From Sphingopyxis sp. (GTDB lineage: Bacteria; Pseudomonadota; Alphaproteobacteria; Sphingomonadales; Sphingomonadaceae): a DNA stretch of 64,000 nucleotides. Both the position numbers and the translations under genes were made by a program. The stretch spans positions 1 through 64,000 of the forward strand of contig NZ_JAIBES010000139.1 in NCBI RefSeq assembly GCF_019459305.1, given 5' to 3'. The notes beneath the pieces were generated by a model. That model was not told the DNA's origin and made no database searches. It was given only the letters and a program-made list of their open reading frames with translations. Shown piece by piece: positions 26,117 through 34,824 of the stretch. Every line of letters begins with the position of its first letter. The stretch's first letter is position 1.

Positions 26117-26198
26117 TCCGCCGTAGAAGCTTAGCTTTCTTAGCAATGAAGAAATTGGCGGGTTGCACTCCCCGTTTTTCACCCGCATCGGTCTTTGC

Positions 26199-27536
26199 AT
26201 GACCGATCTTGCTGCGCCCTTGTCCACGTTCATGGCCAATGCCGTCGGCCCCGGCGATCTGTCGGGCCTCACCCGCCTGTCGGGCGGCGCCAATATGGAA
26301 AGCTGGGCGTTCGATTGGGCGGATGGCGCCTATGTGCTGCGCCGCGCGCCGTCGGCGGATTATATGGCGGGGCGGCCCTATGGCCATGCCGACGAGGCGG
26401 CGCTGGTGATTGCGGCGCATGGCGCGGGGGTGAAGGCGCCCGAGGTTGTTGGGGTGCTGACCGACAGCGACGGCATGGGTACCGGCTATGTGATGCGGCG
26501 CGTGATGGCCGAGGTGAACCCGGCGAAGATATTGGCCGATCCGCCGCCGTCGCTGCTGAGCGATCTGGGGCGCGAACTGGCACGCATTCACGCCATTCCC
26601 GCCGCGACGATTCCGGCCGCGATCCCGTTGATGGACAGCGCGGCAGCGCTGGCCGAGCTGAAGGCGCGTTTCCTGGATTATGGCGGCGATCGGCCGGTGA
26701 TCGCGCTGGCTATCAAATGGTGCGAGGAGCACCTGCCCCCGCCCGCCGAGCCGGTGCTGGTGCATGGCGATTACCGCATGGGCAATATCATGGTCGATGC
26801 GGACAGGCTGGCCGTCGTGCTCGACTGGGAACTGGCGCATCGCGGCGACGCGCATGAGGATCTGGCGTTCGGGTGCATGACGGTGTGGCGGTTCGGGCGG
26901 ATCGATCACCCCGCGTTCGGCGTCGGCAGCCTCGACGACTATTTCGCGGCCTATGAAGCCGCGGGCGGCGCTAAGGTCGATCGCGAGCGCTTCCACTTCT
27001 GGCTCGTCTATCGCACCCTGTGGTGGGCGCTCGGTTGTTTGCAGATGGGGCAGGCGTGGCGAAGCGGCGCCGATTCGACGGTCGAACGCGTCGTCGTCGG
27101 ACGGCGGACCGCCGAACAGGAGCTTGACCTGCTGTTGCTGCTGGAGGCGGAAGCGTCAGCAGAAGAGCGCGACCGCGCGCTGCCGTCGTCGTCACCCCCC
27201 GCTCCGGCGCCAGCCGGCGAGCCGACCAACCGCGAGATGGTGCAGGCGGTGCGCGACTGGCTGGCGGATGCGATCAAGCCCGACGCCGAGGGTCATGCGA
27301 AGTTTCAGGTCGCGGTGGCGATGAACGCGCTGGGGATCGTGATGCGCGATCTCGACGCCGGGGTGCGCGCCGAGGACCGGGCTTTGACCGATGCCTTGCT
27401 CAGCGGCGCGACCACGCTCGCTCAGCCCGGCCTGATTGCGAAACTGCGCCGCGCTGTGCTCGATAAATGCGCGGTCGACAGCCCCAAATATGCCGCGCTC
27501 GCCCGCGCCCGCGAGACGTGGGGCGGTCAAGAATAA
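26199..27536 (+). CDS. aminoglycoside-phosphotransferase-like kinase with C-terminal DUF6285-type domain
   Basis: A 445-residue protein. Residues about 20-300 form an APH/choline-kinase fold with the catalytic loop VHGDYRMGNIMVD and the metal motif VLDWELAHRGD. A Pro-rich linker precedes a C-terminal helical domain (about 345-445) beginning NREMVQAVRDWL, resembling DUF6285. Bacterial relatives sit beside acyl-CoA dehydrogenases, and in animal ACAD10/11 the two activities are fused; they act on 4-hydroxyacyl-CoA by phosphorylation and elimination. The next gene is such a dehydrogenase, 13 bases away. Confidence 0.83.
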   Translation: MTDLAAPLSTFMANAVGPGDLSGLTRLSGGANMESWAFDWADGAYVLRRAPSADYMAGRPYGHADEAALVIAAHGAGVKAPEVVGVLTDSDGMGTGYVMRRVMAEVNPAKILADPPPSLLSDLGRELARIHAIPAATIPAAIPLMDSAAALAELKARFLDYGGDRPVIALAIKWCEEHLPPPAEPVLVHGDYRMGNIMVDADRLAVVLDWELAHRGDAHEDLAFGCMTVWRFGRIDHPAFGVGSLDDYFAAYEAAGGAKVDRERFHFWLVYRTLWWALGCLQMGQAWRSGADSTVERVVVGRRTAEQELDLLLLLEAEASAEERDRALPSSSPPAPAPAGEPTNREMVQAVRDWLADAIKPDAEGHAKFQVAVAMNALGIVMRDLDAGVRAEDRALTDALLSGATTLAQPGLIAKLRRAVLDKCAVDSPKYAALARARETWGGQE

Positions 27537-27549
27537 CAGGGAGAGAGAC

Positions 27550-28839
27550 ATGGATTTTGCGATGCCCGCCGACTTGCAGGCGTATCTGGATGAACTCGAT
27601 GCGTTTATCGAGGCCGAGATCAAGCCGCTCGAGGACGCCGACGACAATATCCGCTTCTTCGACCATCGCCGCGAACATGCGCGCACCGACTGGGACAATC
27701 AGGGGTTGCCGCGGCACGAGTGGGAGCAATTGCTGCGCGAAGCCACGCGCAAGGCCGATGCCGCGGGGCACTGGCGTTTCTCGGCGCCGAAGAAATATGA
27801 CGGGCAGGACGGGTCGAACCTATGGATGGCGGTGATCCGCGAGCATTTCGCCGCCAAGGGGCTGGGGCTGCACAACGACCTGCAGAATGAGCATAGCATC
27901 GTCGGCAATTTCCCCTTCGTCGAAATGTTCGAACAGTTCGCCACGAGCGAGGAGCAGAAGCAGGAGTTCATCCTCGGCGGGTTCGAGGGCAAGCGGCGCA
28001 CCGCGTTCGGCCTGACCGAACCCGACCATGGATCGGACGCGACGCATATGGAAACGCGCGGGGTGCGCGAAACGCGCGACGGCGTCGACGGCTGGCGGAT
28101 CGACGGGCGCAAGATGTGGATCACTGGCATGCACGTCGCGACCCACTGCGCGACCTTTTGCCGCACCGATGGCCAGGACGGCGATGCGAAGGGGATTACC
28201 TGCCTGCTCGTGCCGACGGGGACGCCGGGGATGACGGTCGACGAATATATGTGGACCTTCAACATGCCGACCGACCATCCGCGGATGACCTTCGACAATG
28301 TGTGGGTACCGGACAGCGCGCGGCTCGGTCCGGTCGGCGGCGGGCTGTCGATCGCGCAGAGTTTCGTCCACCAGAACCGCATCCGGCAGGCGGCGTCGTC
28401 GCTGGGCGCCGCGGTCTTCTGTATCGAGGAAAGCGTCAAATATGCCCGCCAGCGCAAGCCGTTCGGCGAGGCGCTAGCGCGCAATCAGGCGATCCAGTTC
28501 CCGCTCGTCGAGCTGGCGACGCAGGCGGAGATGCTGCGGCTGCTGATCCGCAAGACCGCGTGGGACATGGACAACACGCCGCACAAGGAGATCGAGCACA
28601 CGCTGTCCGACAAGGTCAGCATGTGCAACTATTGGGCGAACCGGCTGTGCTGCGAAGCCGCCGACCGCGCGATGCAGGTGCATGGGGGCATCGGTTATTC
28701 GCGCCACAAGCCGTTCGAGCATATCTATCGCCACCACCGGCGGTACCGGATCACCGAGGGGGCGGAGGAGATCCAGATGCGCAAGGTGGGGGCGTATCTG
28801 TTCGGGTATCTGGGGTCAAGGCGGGGGACGATGGGGTAA
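27550..28839 (+). CDS. acyl-CoA dehydrogenase (ACAD10/11-like)
   Basis: A 429-residue flavin-dependent dehydrogenase. The FAD/substrate signature FGLTEPDHGSDATHMETR lies near 155, a FNMPTDHPRMTFDNVWVP strand in the middle, and the C-terminal MQVHGGIGYSRHKPFEHIYRHHRRYRITEGAEEIQ is diagnostic. It should pass electrons to the ETF encoded 5 kb upstream. Pairing with the kinase in front suggests a role in hydroxy-acyl-CoA breakdown. AGGGAGAGAG precedes the ATG at 27550; the ORF-track start is internal to the previous gene. Confidence 0.9.
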   Translation: MDFAMPADLQAYLDELDAFIEAEIKPLEDADDNIRFFDHRREHARTDWDNQGLPRHEWEQLLREATRKADAAGHWRFSAPKKYDGQDGSNLWMAVIREHFAAKGLGLHNDLQNEHSIVGNFPFVEMFEQFATSEEQKQEFILGGFEGKRRTAFGLTEPDHGSDATHMETRGVRETRDGVDGWRIDGRKMWITGMHVATHCATFCRTDGQDGDAKGITCLLVPTGTPGMTVDEYMWTFNMPTDHPRMTFDNVWVPDSARLGPVGGGLSIAQSFVHQNRIRQAASSLGAAVFCIEESVKYARQRKPFGEALARNQAIQFPLVELATQAEMLRLLIRKTAWDMDNTPHKEIEHTLSDKVSMCNYWANRLCCEAADRAMQVHGGIGYSRHKPFEHIYRHHRRYRITEGAEEIQMRKVGAYLFGYLGSRRGTMG

Positions 28840-28848
28840 GCTTCCCCT

Positions 28849-28866
28849 CCCTTGCAGAGAGGAGGG
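28849..28866. terminator. short CCCTCC/GGAGGG hairpin between convergent genes
   Basis: CCCTCC and GGAGGG arms separated by about ten bases lie between the stops of the acyl-CoA dehydrogenase and the convergent PhnA-like gene. It probably acts as a bidirectional terminator; no strong T-run is visible. The sequence resembles the palindromic elements found elsewhere in the window. Confidence 0.4.
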
Positions 28867-29172
28867 CTAACGCTTTCTTACAAACTCCGCACGCAGCACC
28901 AGCCCCTTGATCCCCTCATGGCGGCAGTCGATTTCCTGCGCGTCGCTGGTCAGGCGGATCGACTTGATCACGGTGCCGACCTTCAACGTCTGCCCCGCGC
29001 CCTTGACGGTCAGATCCTTGACGAGCACGACCGAGTCGCCATCAGCGAGCAAATTGCCGACCGCGTCGCGCACTTCGGGGCCGGCAGCATCGGCGGCATC
29101 GCGCGCGGCGATGTCTCCCGCCGACAACCATTCGCCGCTCGCCTCGTCATAAATATAATCGTCGTCGGCCAT
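28867..29172 (-). CDS. PhnA/YjdM-domain protein without zinc ribbon
   Basis: A 101-residue protein whose residues about 33-101 match the PhnA C-terminal domain (VGNLLADGDSVVLVKDL, TVIKSIRL, IDCRHEGIKGLVLRAEFVRK). Canonical PhnA/YjdM starts with a Cys4 zinc ribbon; here the first 30 residues carry no Cys, so only the beta-barrel part is intact. The family name refers to alkylphosphonate utilisation, but a biochemical role is not established. It lies eight bases upstream-overlapping with nothing and 7 bases from the methyltransferase stop on the same strand. Confidence 0.78.
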   Translation of the reverse strand: MADDDYIYDEASGEWLSAGDIAARDAADAAGPEVRDAVGNLLADGDSVVLVKDLTVKGAGQTLKVGTVIKSIRLTSDAQEIDCRHEGIKGLVLRAEFVRKR

Positions 29173-29179
29173 GCTGGTC

Positions 29180-29929
29180 CTAACTCGGTTTGCGGAAGCG
29201 CAGGGTGAACTGGTCGGTCTTGCCGCGGATTGCGGGGTCGAAGACGTTCGTCGTGCGCGGATCGTCGGCTAGGCGGTAGAGATCGCTTTCGGCTTCGAGT
29301 TTGAACCCGGCCTTGGTCAGCGCCGCGACCGCCGCCGCTTTGTCGATGCGGTGCAGGCTGTCGGCTTGCGTCGTGCCGGTGCCGTCGGCGGCGCTATGAT
29401 CGACAATCACCAGCGTCCCACCGGGTTTCAGCGCCGCGAACAGCGCCGCGCTCGCCTTGTCGCCGGTGCCTTCGGGAAAGGGTTTCAGATAGAGGTCGTG
29501 GAAATTCTGCACAGTGATGATCGTGTCGAGCGGTGCGGCAAAGGCGGGTGCGGCAAACGGACCGGCGACGGCATCGACATTGGCATAAGCGGCGTCGACC
29601 GCGGCCTGATCATCGCCATATTGTTTGCGAAAGGTGATGAACTCGGCGGGCTGGAAGGCGTGGACCTTGCCCGTCGGGCCGACCGCGGCGGCGAGCAGGC
29701 GAGTGACATAACCACCGCCCATCACAAAATCGCCGACCTGTTCCCCCGGCGCGATCTGCGCGAACGCCAGCAGCTCGGCGGGCTTGCGCGCCGCATCACG
29801 CTCGCGGTCGGCGGCGGGGCGCGCCGGATCGGCGAGCGCTGCGGCATAGTCCGACGGCGCGGCATCTTTGGCGGCGAGTGGGGTCGCCGACAGGGCGAGC
29901 AGCAGGGCGAGGGTAAGCGGACGGATCAT
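29180..29929 (-). CDS. predicted exported class I SAM methyltransferase-like protein
   Basis: A 249-residue protein with a signal peptide (MIRPLTLALLLALSATPLAA) and a methyltransferase-like domain with VGDFVMGGGYVTRLLA as the SAM loop and GGTLVIVDHSA later. It belongs to the group of predicted periplasmic methyltransferases (COG4798 type). SAM is not expected in the periplasm, so its activity is unclear. The ATG at 29929 is chosen for the signal peptide. It is the first gene of a minus-strand pair with the PhnA-like gene. Confidence 0.75.
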   Translation of the reverse strand: MIRPLTLALLLALSATPLAAKDAAPSDYAAALADPARPAADRERDAARKPAELLAFAQIAPGEQVGDFVMGGGYVTRLLAAAVGPTGKVHAFQPAEFITFRKQYGDDQAAVDAAYANVDAVAGPFAAPAFAAPLDTIITVQNFHDLYLKPFPEGTGDKASAALFAALKPGGTLVIVDHSAADGTGTTQADSLHRIDKAAAVAALTKAGFKLEAESDLYRLADDPRTTNVFDPAIRGKTDQFTLRFRKPS

Positions 29930-30054
29930 GGCATCGACTCCCGTGGTGTATCGCATCGGTATAACAGCATCGCAGCGGCTTCGCCCGTTTATTTGCATAT
30001 CGCAATTTTGATGATAGGTTTCTTCGTGAAACTAAAAAGATCGGGAGAGTCGGG

Positions 30055-31794
30055 ATGTTTGATCTGGTGATACGCGGCGGCACCGTCGTCGATGGTTCGG
30101 GCGGAACCCCCTTTGTCGCGGATGTCGCGGTCGATGGCGATCGCATCGTCGCGGTGGGCGAAAATCTCGGCGCCGGGCGCGACGAAATCGACGCGAGTGG
30201 GAAGATCGTCACCCCCGGCTTCGTCGACGTCCACACGCACTATGATGGCCAGGCAACGTGGGACGCCGAAATGGCGCCATCGAGTTGGCACGGCGTCACG
30301 ACCGTCGTCATGGGCAATTGCGGCGTCGGCTTCGCGCCCGCCAAGCCCGACCGCCACGAATGGCTGATCAGTTTAATGGAAGGCGTTGAAGATATTCCCG
30401 GCACCGCGCTCGCCGAGGGCATGTCGTGGGACTGGGAGACTTTCCCCGAATATATGGACGCGCTGGAGAAACTGCCGCGCACCGTCGACGTCGCGTGCCA
30501 CGTCCCGCACGGCGCAGTGCGTGCCTATGTGCTCGGCGACCGCGAGAAACCCGGCGCGATTCCCACCGAAGCCGACATCGCCGAAATGTCGCGCATCGTC
30601 GAGGAGGGCATCCGCGCCGGTGCGCTCGGTTTTTCGACCAGCCGCACCGTGCTCCACAAATCGATCGACGGCGAACTCGTCCCCGGCACCACCGCGACCG
30701 CCGAGGAACTGATCGCGATCGGCCGCGCGATGGGGCGCGTCGGTTATGGCGTGTTCGAAATGGCGAGCGACCTGAAGCGCGAGTGGAACGAATTTCAGTG
30801 GATGGGCGATCTCAGCCGCGAAACCGGCCTGCCGGTGACCTTCGCCGCGCTCCAGTCGATCGCTAAGGAACTGCCGCTAGAGGAGCAGATCGAGGAAATG
30901 CGCCGCCAGAATGCGACCGGTGCCAACATCGTCGCGCAGATCGCGCTGCGCGGCAACGGCATCATCATGGCGTGGCAGGGGACGGTCCACCCGTTCCGCT
31001 TCAAGCCGGCGTGGAGCGAAATCATCGATATGCCGTGGGAGCAGCAGCTCGCAAAGCTTCGCGATCCGGCGTTCAAGGCGCGCATGATCGCCGAGGAGAA
31101 TGTCTGGCCCGAAAGTGACATTATCGACTTCCTGAAAATCGTCGCGCTCGGCTGGCCGGTGCAGTTCGAAATGGACCCCGACTTCAATTACGAGCCGAAG
31201 ATGGACGAAAGCATCATGGCGCGCGCCACCGCGGCGGGGGTTTCGCCCGACGAATATGCCTATGACCTGCTGATGAAGGACGAGGGCAAGGGCTTCATCT
31301 ATTTCCCGATCCTCAACTACCGCGACGGCAACCTCAATTTCCTCGAGGATTTACAGCATGCCGACGACACGGTGAACAGCCTGTCCGATGGCGGCGCGCA
31401 TTGCGGGACGATATGTGACGCGGCCTCGCCGACCTTCATGCTCCAGCATTGGGTGCGCGACCGCGCGGGGAAGCGGATTGCACTCGAACATGCGGTCAGG
31501 CGCCAGTGCCGCGACACCGCCTTGCTCTATGGGCTTGAGGACCGCGGTGTGCTCGCGCCGGGCTATCTCGCCGATCTCAATGTCATCGACATGGACGCGA
31601 TTAAACTCGGCAAGCCGTGGCTGGCGTTCGACCTGCCCGCGGGCGGCAAGCGCCTGCTGCAAAAGGCCGACGGCTATGTCGCGACGATCAAGTCGGGCGA
31701 AGTGACCTTCCGCGACGGCGCAATGCAGGGACCGACCCCCGGCGGGGTGATCCGCGGACCGCAGCGCGTCGAAATGGCGATGGCGGCGGAATAG
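30055..31794 (+). CDS. D-aminoacylase/N-acyl-D-amino-acid deacylase family amidohydrolase
   Basis: A 579-residue metal-dependent amidohydrolase. The N-terminal strand domain starts FDLVIRGGTVVDGSG, the metal motif VDVHTHYDGQ is near 58, and the C-terminal domain has LSDGGAHCGTICDAASPTFML followed by APGYLADLNVIDMDA. In the family a D-amino acid is released from its acyl group, but many members have unassigned substrates. GGGAGAG precedes the ATG. It is divergent from the exported methyltransferase with a 125-base gap. Confidence 0.83.
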   Translation: MFDLVIRGGTVVDGSGGTPFVADVAVDGDRIVAVGENLGAGRDEIDASGKIVTPGFVDVHTHYDGQATWDAEMAPSSWHGVTTVVMGNCGVGFAPAKPDRHEWLISLMEGVEDIPGTALAEGMSWDWETFPEYMDALEKLPRTVDVACHVPHGAVRAYVLGDREKPGAIPTEADIAEMSRIVEEGIRAGALGFSTSRTVLHKSIDGELVPGTTATAEELIAIGRAMGRVGYGVFEMASDLKREWNEFQWMGDLSRETGLPVTFAALQSIAKELPLEEQIEEMRRQNATGANIVAQIALRGNGIIMAWQGTVHPFRFKPAWSEIIDMPWEQQLAKLRDPAFKARMIAEENVWPESDIIDFLKIVALGWPVQFEMDPDFNYEPKMDESIMARATAAGVSPDEYAYDLLMKDEGKGFIYFPILNYRDGNLNFLEDLQHADDTVNSLSDGGAHCGTICDAASPTFMLQHWVRDRAGKRIALEHAVRRQCRDTALLYGLEDRGVLAPGYLADLNVIDMDAIKLGKPWLAFDLPAGGKRLLQKADGYVATIKSGEVTFRDGAMQGPTPGGVIRGPQRVEMAMAAE

Positions 31795-31824
31795 GCGGGC
31801 TGAACCAAAGCTTCATTCCCGCTT

Positions 31825-31927
31825 CGTCATGCTGGACTTGTTTCAGCATCCCTGACCCGAACTATCGGCCTGTGCTGCGCCGGTTTCGAGGGCAGGCCAT
31901 GGACGCTGAAACACGTTCAGGGTGACG
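31825..31927. repeat. 103-bp element with imperfect 26-bp terminal inverted repeats
   Basis: The left end CGTCATGCTGGACTTGTTTC... and the reverse complement of the right end (CGTCACCCTGAACGTGTTTC...) agree at most positions. The core shows no ORF. It resembles a MITE-like element I recall as widespread in sphingomonads. It lies between the amidohydrolase and the MDR dehydrogenase. Confidence 0.65.
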
Positions 31928-31977
31928 AGATTTGGGCGGAGGGTCCGCCGCACGCAACTCGACTGAAGGAAAATGCC

Positions 31978-32985
31978 ATGAAAGCCATGCAACTGCGCGC
32001 CCCCGCCTCGCCCGACAATCTGACGCTGACCGATCTGGCCGACCCCGGTGATCCGGGGCCGGGCGAGATCCGCGTCCGGCTTATCGCGTCGTCGCTCAAT
32101 TTTCACGACTATGCCGTCGTCGTCGGGATGATCCCCGCCGCCGACGGACGCATCCCGATGTCCGATGGCGCTGGGACGGTCGAGGCGGTGGGCGAGGGGG
32201 TCACGCAGTTCAAACCGGGCGACACGGTGGTGTCGATCTTCTTCCCCGACTGGATCGACGGCGCCCCGCCCGCGACCGCGTTTCGTGGCGTGCCGGGCGA
32301 CGGCATCGATGGTTATGCGCGCGAAGTGGTGGTAACCCCGCAGCATTGGTTCACGTGCGCCCCGCGGGGTTATAGCGCCGCCGAGGCTGCGACTTTGACC
32401 TGCGCCGGGCTGACCGCATGGCGCGCGTTGTTCGTCGATGGCTCAACCCGGCCGGGATCGACGGTGCTGGTGCAGGGCAGCGGCGGGGTGTCGGTGTTCG
32501 CGCTGCAGTTCGCCAAGGCTGCGGGCGCGCGGGTGATCGCGACCAGCTCGTCCGACGCCAAACTCGAGCGGCTGAAAGCACTCGGCGCCGACGAACTGAT
32601 CAACTACAAGGAGGTGCCCGCGTGGGGTGCCAAGGCGCTGGAGATCACGGGCGGGGCCGGGGTCGATACCGTTGTCGAAATCGGCGGCGCGGGAACGCTC
32701 GACCAGTCGATGATGGCAACCCGCGTCGGCGGCCATGTTGCGCTGATCGGCGTCCTTGCGGGCTTCGCCGGACCGGTCCAGACCGGCCTGCTGATGGCGA
32801 AGAACCTGCGCGTGCAGGGACTGACCGTGGGCAGCCGCCAGCAACAGCTCGACATGATCGCCGGGATCGAGGCGAACGGCATCCGCCCGATCATCAGCGA
32901 CCATTTCCCGCTCGACCGCCTCGCCGATGCGTTTCGGCATCAGGCCGCGAACGGGCATTTCGGGAAGATTGTCGTCGATATCTAA
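31978..32985 (+). CDS. MDR-family (zinc-type-fold) NAD(P)-dependent alcohol dehydrogenase
   Basis: A 335-residue medium-chain dehydrogenase/reductase. The N-terminal GroES-like domain has SLNFHDYAVVVG (quinone-reductase-like, without the Cys/His catalytic zinc set) and the Rossmann motif VLVQGSGGVSVFALQFAKAAGARV near 155-180. The absence of structural zinc cysteines points to the quinone-oxidoreductase/zinc-independent side of the family despite common naming. The substrate is unknown. It is bracketed by two palindromic elements. Confidence 0.82.
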   Translation: MKAMQLRAPASPDNLTLTDLADPGDPGPGEIRVRLIASSLNFHDYAVVVGMIPAADGRIPMSDGAGTVEAVGEGVTQFKPGDTVVSIFFPDWIDGAPPATAFRGVPGDGIDGYAREVVVTPQHWFTCAPRGYSAAEAATLTCAGLTAWRALFVDGSTRPGSTVLVQGSGGVSVFALQFAKAAGARVIATSSSDAKLERLKALGADELINYKEVPAWGAKALEITGGAGVDTVVEIGGAGTLDQSMMATRVGGHVALIGVLAGFAGPVQTGLLMAKNLRVQGLTVGSRQQQLDMIAGIEANGIRPIISDHFPLDRLADAFRHQAANGHFGKIVVDI

Positions 32986-32989
32986 CCCG

Positions 32990-33067
32990 CGTCATTGCGA
33001 GCGTAGCGACGCAGTCCAGAGCCTACGTAAATCGTCCTGGATTGCTTTCGCTGGGGTCGCAATGACG
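32990..33067. repeat. 78-bp element with imperfect 30-bp terminal inverted repeats
   Basis: The left arm CGTCATTGCGAGCGTAGCGA... pairs with the right arm ...GGGGTCGCAATGACG; the inner ends are CAGTCCAG and CTGGATTG. This GTCATTGCGAG/CTCGCAATGAC type is found between genes in many proteobacteria. It probably folds into one long hairpin in RNA. Confidence 0.7.
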
Positions 33068-33083
33068 ACTAGTTGGCGAGTCT

Positions 33084-33357
33084 CTAAACCCCGCTGCCAT
33101 GCCCCGCGTCGCCGTGCCGGATGCTGTCGCGCTTGACGCCATATTCGGCGCCCCAGCGGTCGGTCATCTGGGCGCGGATGGTCCATAGTTCGGGGAAGAA
33201 GCGATGCCGTGCGCCGGCATTAAGCAGGTCGACGGCGCGGCCGCTGATCGCTTTCGATCCATGCCGATCGAGCGGTGGACGAGGCAGATGTGGTGGGCGC
33301 GGAATTTCTGGAACAGCTCGTCGAATTCGATCAGCGCCTCGGCGTCGGGTTTGATGC
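33084..33357 (-). pseudogene. C-terminal remnant of a tryptophan 2,3-dioxygenase-like gene, frameshifted
   Basis: Two reading frames carry one continuous protein. First EALIEFDELFQKFRAHHICL and VHRSIGM, then after a one-base loss near 33258-33263, GSKAISGRAVDLLNAGARHR and FFPELWTIRAQMTDRW up to TAG. The pattern resembles the C-terminal third of tryptophan 2,3-dioxygenase, the first enzyme of kynurenine formation. The N-terminal two thirds are missing; the sequence before it (33358-33474) shows a CTCTCTCC/GGGGAGGGG repeat fragment and nothing coding that I recognise. Family assignment is from motif memory. Confidence 0.55.
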
Positions 33358-33474
33358 ACCAAACCTCTCTCCTTCAGGGGAGGGGCCTTTTTGCTCAACC
33401 CCGCCGGTACACCCCCGCGGGCGGACGCCGCGGCGATCCTGACTGGCCGAGCCACAAGGGCGTCGCCGCCATGG

Positions 33475-34824
33475 TCACCGTGCGAGCAGGTCCGATGGCA
33501 GCGTCGGTTCGCTGACCAGCTTCGCCATCCGCCGCCACATCTCGTCGCGGCTGGGCTTGCCGCGTTCGACATGCGCACGGACCATCGTTTCACCGAGGCC
33601 GTAGTTGATGACATAGCTGCGATATTGATCGGTGAAGCTGACCGACTGTTCGGCGCGCTTTTCCGACACCAGCAGATATTTCTGGGTCAGCGCCACTGCG
33701 GTCGGCCGGTCAATCACGCCGTCGAGATATTGCTGCGCGATCGTCAGTCGTGCGCCGCCCAGCGCGTCGATCGCTTTGAGCAGCTGCCAGTAGCGATCGT
33801 CCGACGGCACCGCGATTTCGGCGAGCGGCATCAGCACGTCGCGTTCGGTCTCGGCCTTGCTAGCTTCAGGGAAAGCGAGGTCGATGCCGTAATTGGCGGT
33901 TCCTTCGGCGATCAGGCTTTGCGGGCTGTAGAGTGGATAGACGCTGAATTCGGTCCAGCCGCGCTCTTTGACCAGCTTTTCCTCAAGCTTCATGTTGAGC
34001 AGATGGTGGCCCGGATAACCTTCGTGGCAGCCAAGATCGAGCGCGCGCGACAGACGGATCGGCAGGTCGGTGTTGACCTGGATCAAACTGTGATACGCGC
34101 CCTGATAATAATTATAGCCGCTCCAGCTTTTGCCGGTGACGAACTCGAGCCGGAAGCTCTCGCCGTCGGGCATCGGGATATGCGCGAGGCTGCGACCGCG
34201 GCAGCGCGCGATCGCGACGTCGAACACCTTTTGCAACCGGTCCTTGGGGATGGTGAAGGCGTCGAGATAGGCCTCGACGCGCGTCGCGAGCGGGCTGTCG
34301 CCAGGGACGAGCGCCTCGACCGCGGTGAGATGCCGGTCGTAGCTGGCGAGGGGTTTGAGCTGCGGGCGGACGCCGAACAGGCGTTCGGCCTCGTCGGCGA
34401 AGGTGAAGCGGGTGCCCTCCATCATCATCAGCCGCGTTTCGGCAGCGCGCAGCTGGGCGCGCAGGAAGGCGGCGCGGCGGCGGTGGAGCGGGTCGGACAG
34501 GCGGAGCGCGGTCGCGTTGAGCCGGGCGGTGAGGTCGCGCGTCGCGGCGAGCAAGGTGGGCTTGTCGCGCGGGGCCGCCTCGGCTGAAGTCTTGAGTTCG
34601 GGCGGGCCATAATAGGCGTCGATATAGCCGTCCTCATGGGTGCCGATTTCGAGTGTCAGCCGGAGGTACGTCGCGGCAATGTCGGTCAGCGCCTGCGCCG
34701 AGGCCGGAGCGCGCCGCACGTCGATGGTGGCGACGTCGGCCGTACCGCGCGCACTTTGGTTCGCCGCGCAGCCCGACAATATGGAGGCGGCCACCAGCGC
34801 CAAGGTTATCGAACGGAGCATCAT
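33475..34824 (-). CDS. DUF885-family lipoprotein, putative zinc peptidase
   Basis: A 449-residue protein with a lipoprotein signal (LSGC near residue 19) and a largely helical body. HEGYPGHHLL, the family's thermolysin-like metal motif, is near 270-280, followed by LIAEGTANYG, which may provide the third ligand. DUF885 proteins are thought to be metallopeptidases; substrates are unknown. Its ATG overlaps the nhaA stop (ATGA), so it is translated with the antiporter. Confidence 0.82.
   Translation of the reverse strand: MMLRSITLALVAASILSGCAANQSARGTADVATIDVRRAPASAQALTDIAATYLRLTLEIGTHEDGYIDAYYGPPELKTSAEAAPRDKPTLLAATRDLTARLNATALRLSDPLHRRRAAFLRAQLRAAETRLMMMEGTRFTFADEAERLFGVRPQLKPLASYDRHLTAVEALVPGDSPLATRVEAYLDAFTIPKDRLQKVFDVAIARCRGRSLAHIPMPDGESFRLEFVTGKSWSGYNYYQGAYHSLIQVNTDLPIRLSRALDLGCHEGYPGHHLLNMKLEEKLVKERGWTEFSVYPLYSPQSLIAEGTANYGIDLAFPEASKAETERDVLMPLAEIAVPSDDRYWQLLKAIDALGGARLTIAQQYLDGVIDRPTAVALTQKYLLVSEKRAEQSVSFTDQYRSYVINYGLGETMVRAHVERGKPSRDEMWRRMAKLVSEPTLPSDLLAR

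Noticed and set aside
33397-33473. 25-codon ORF starting at an ATG just after the DUF885 stop (minus strand)
   Set aside because: Short, Pro/Arg-rich, no ribosome site apart from the preceding gene's end, and next to a decayed region.
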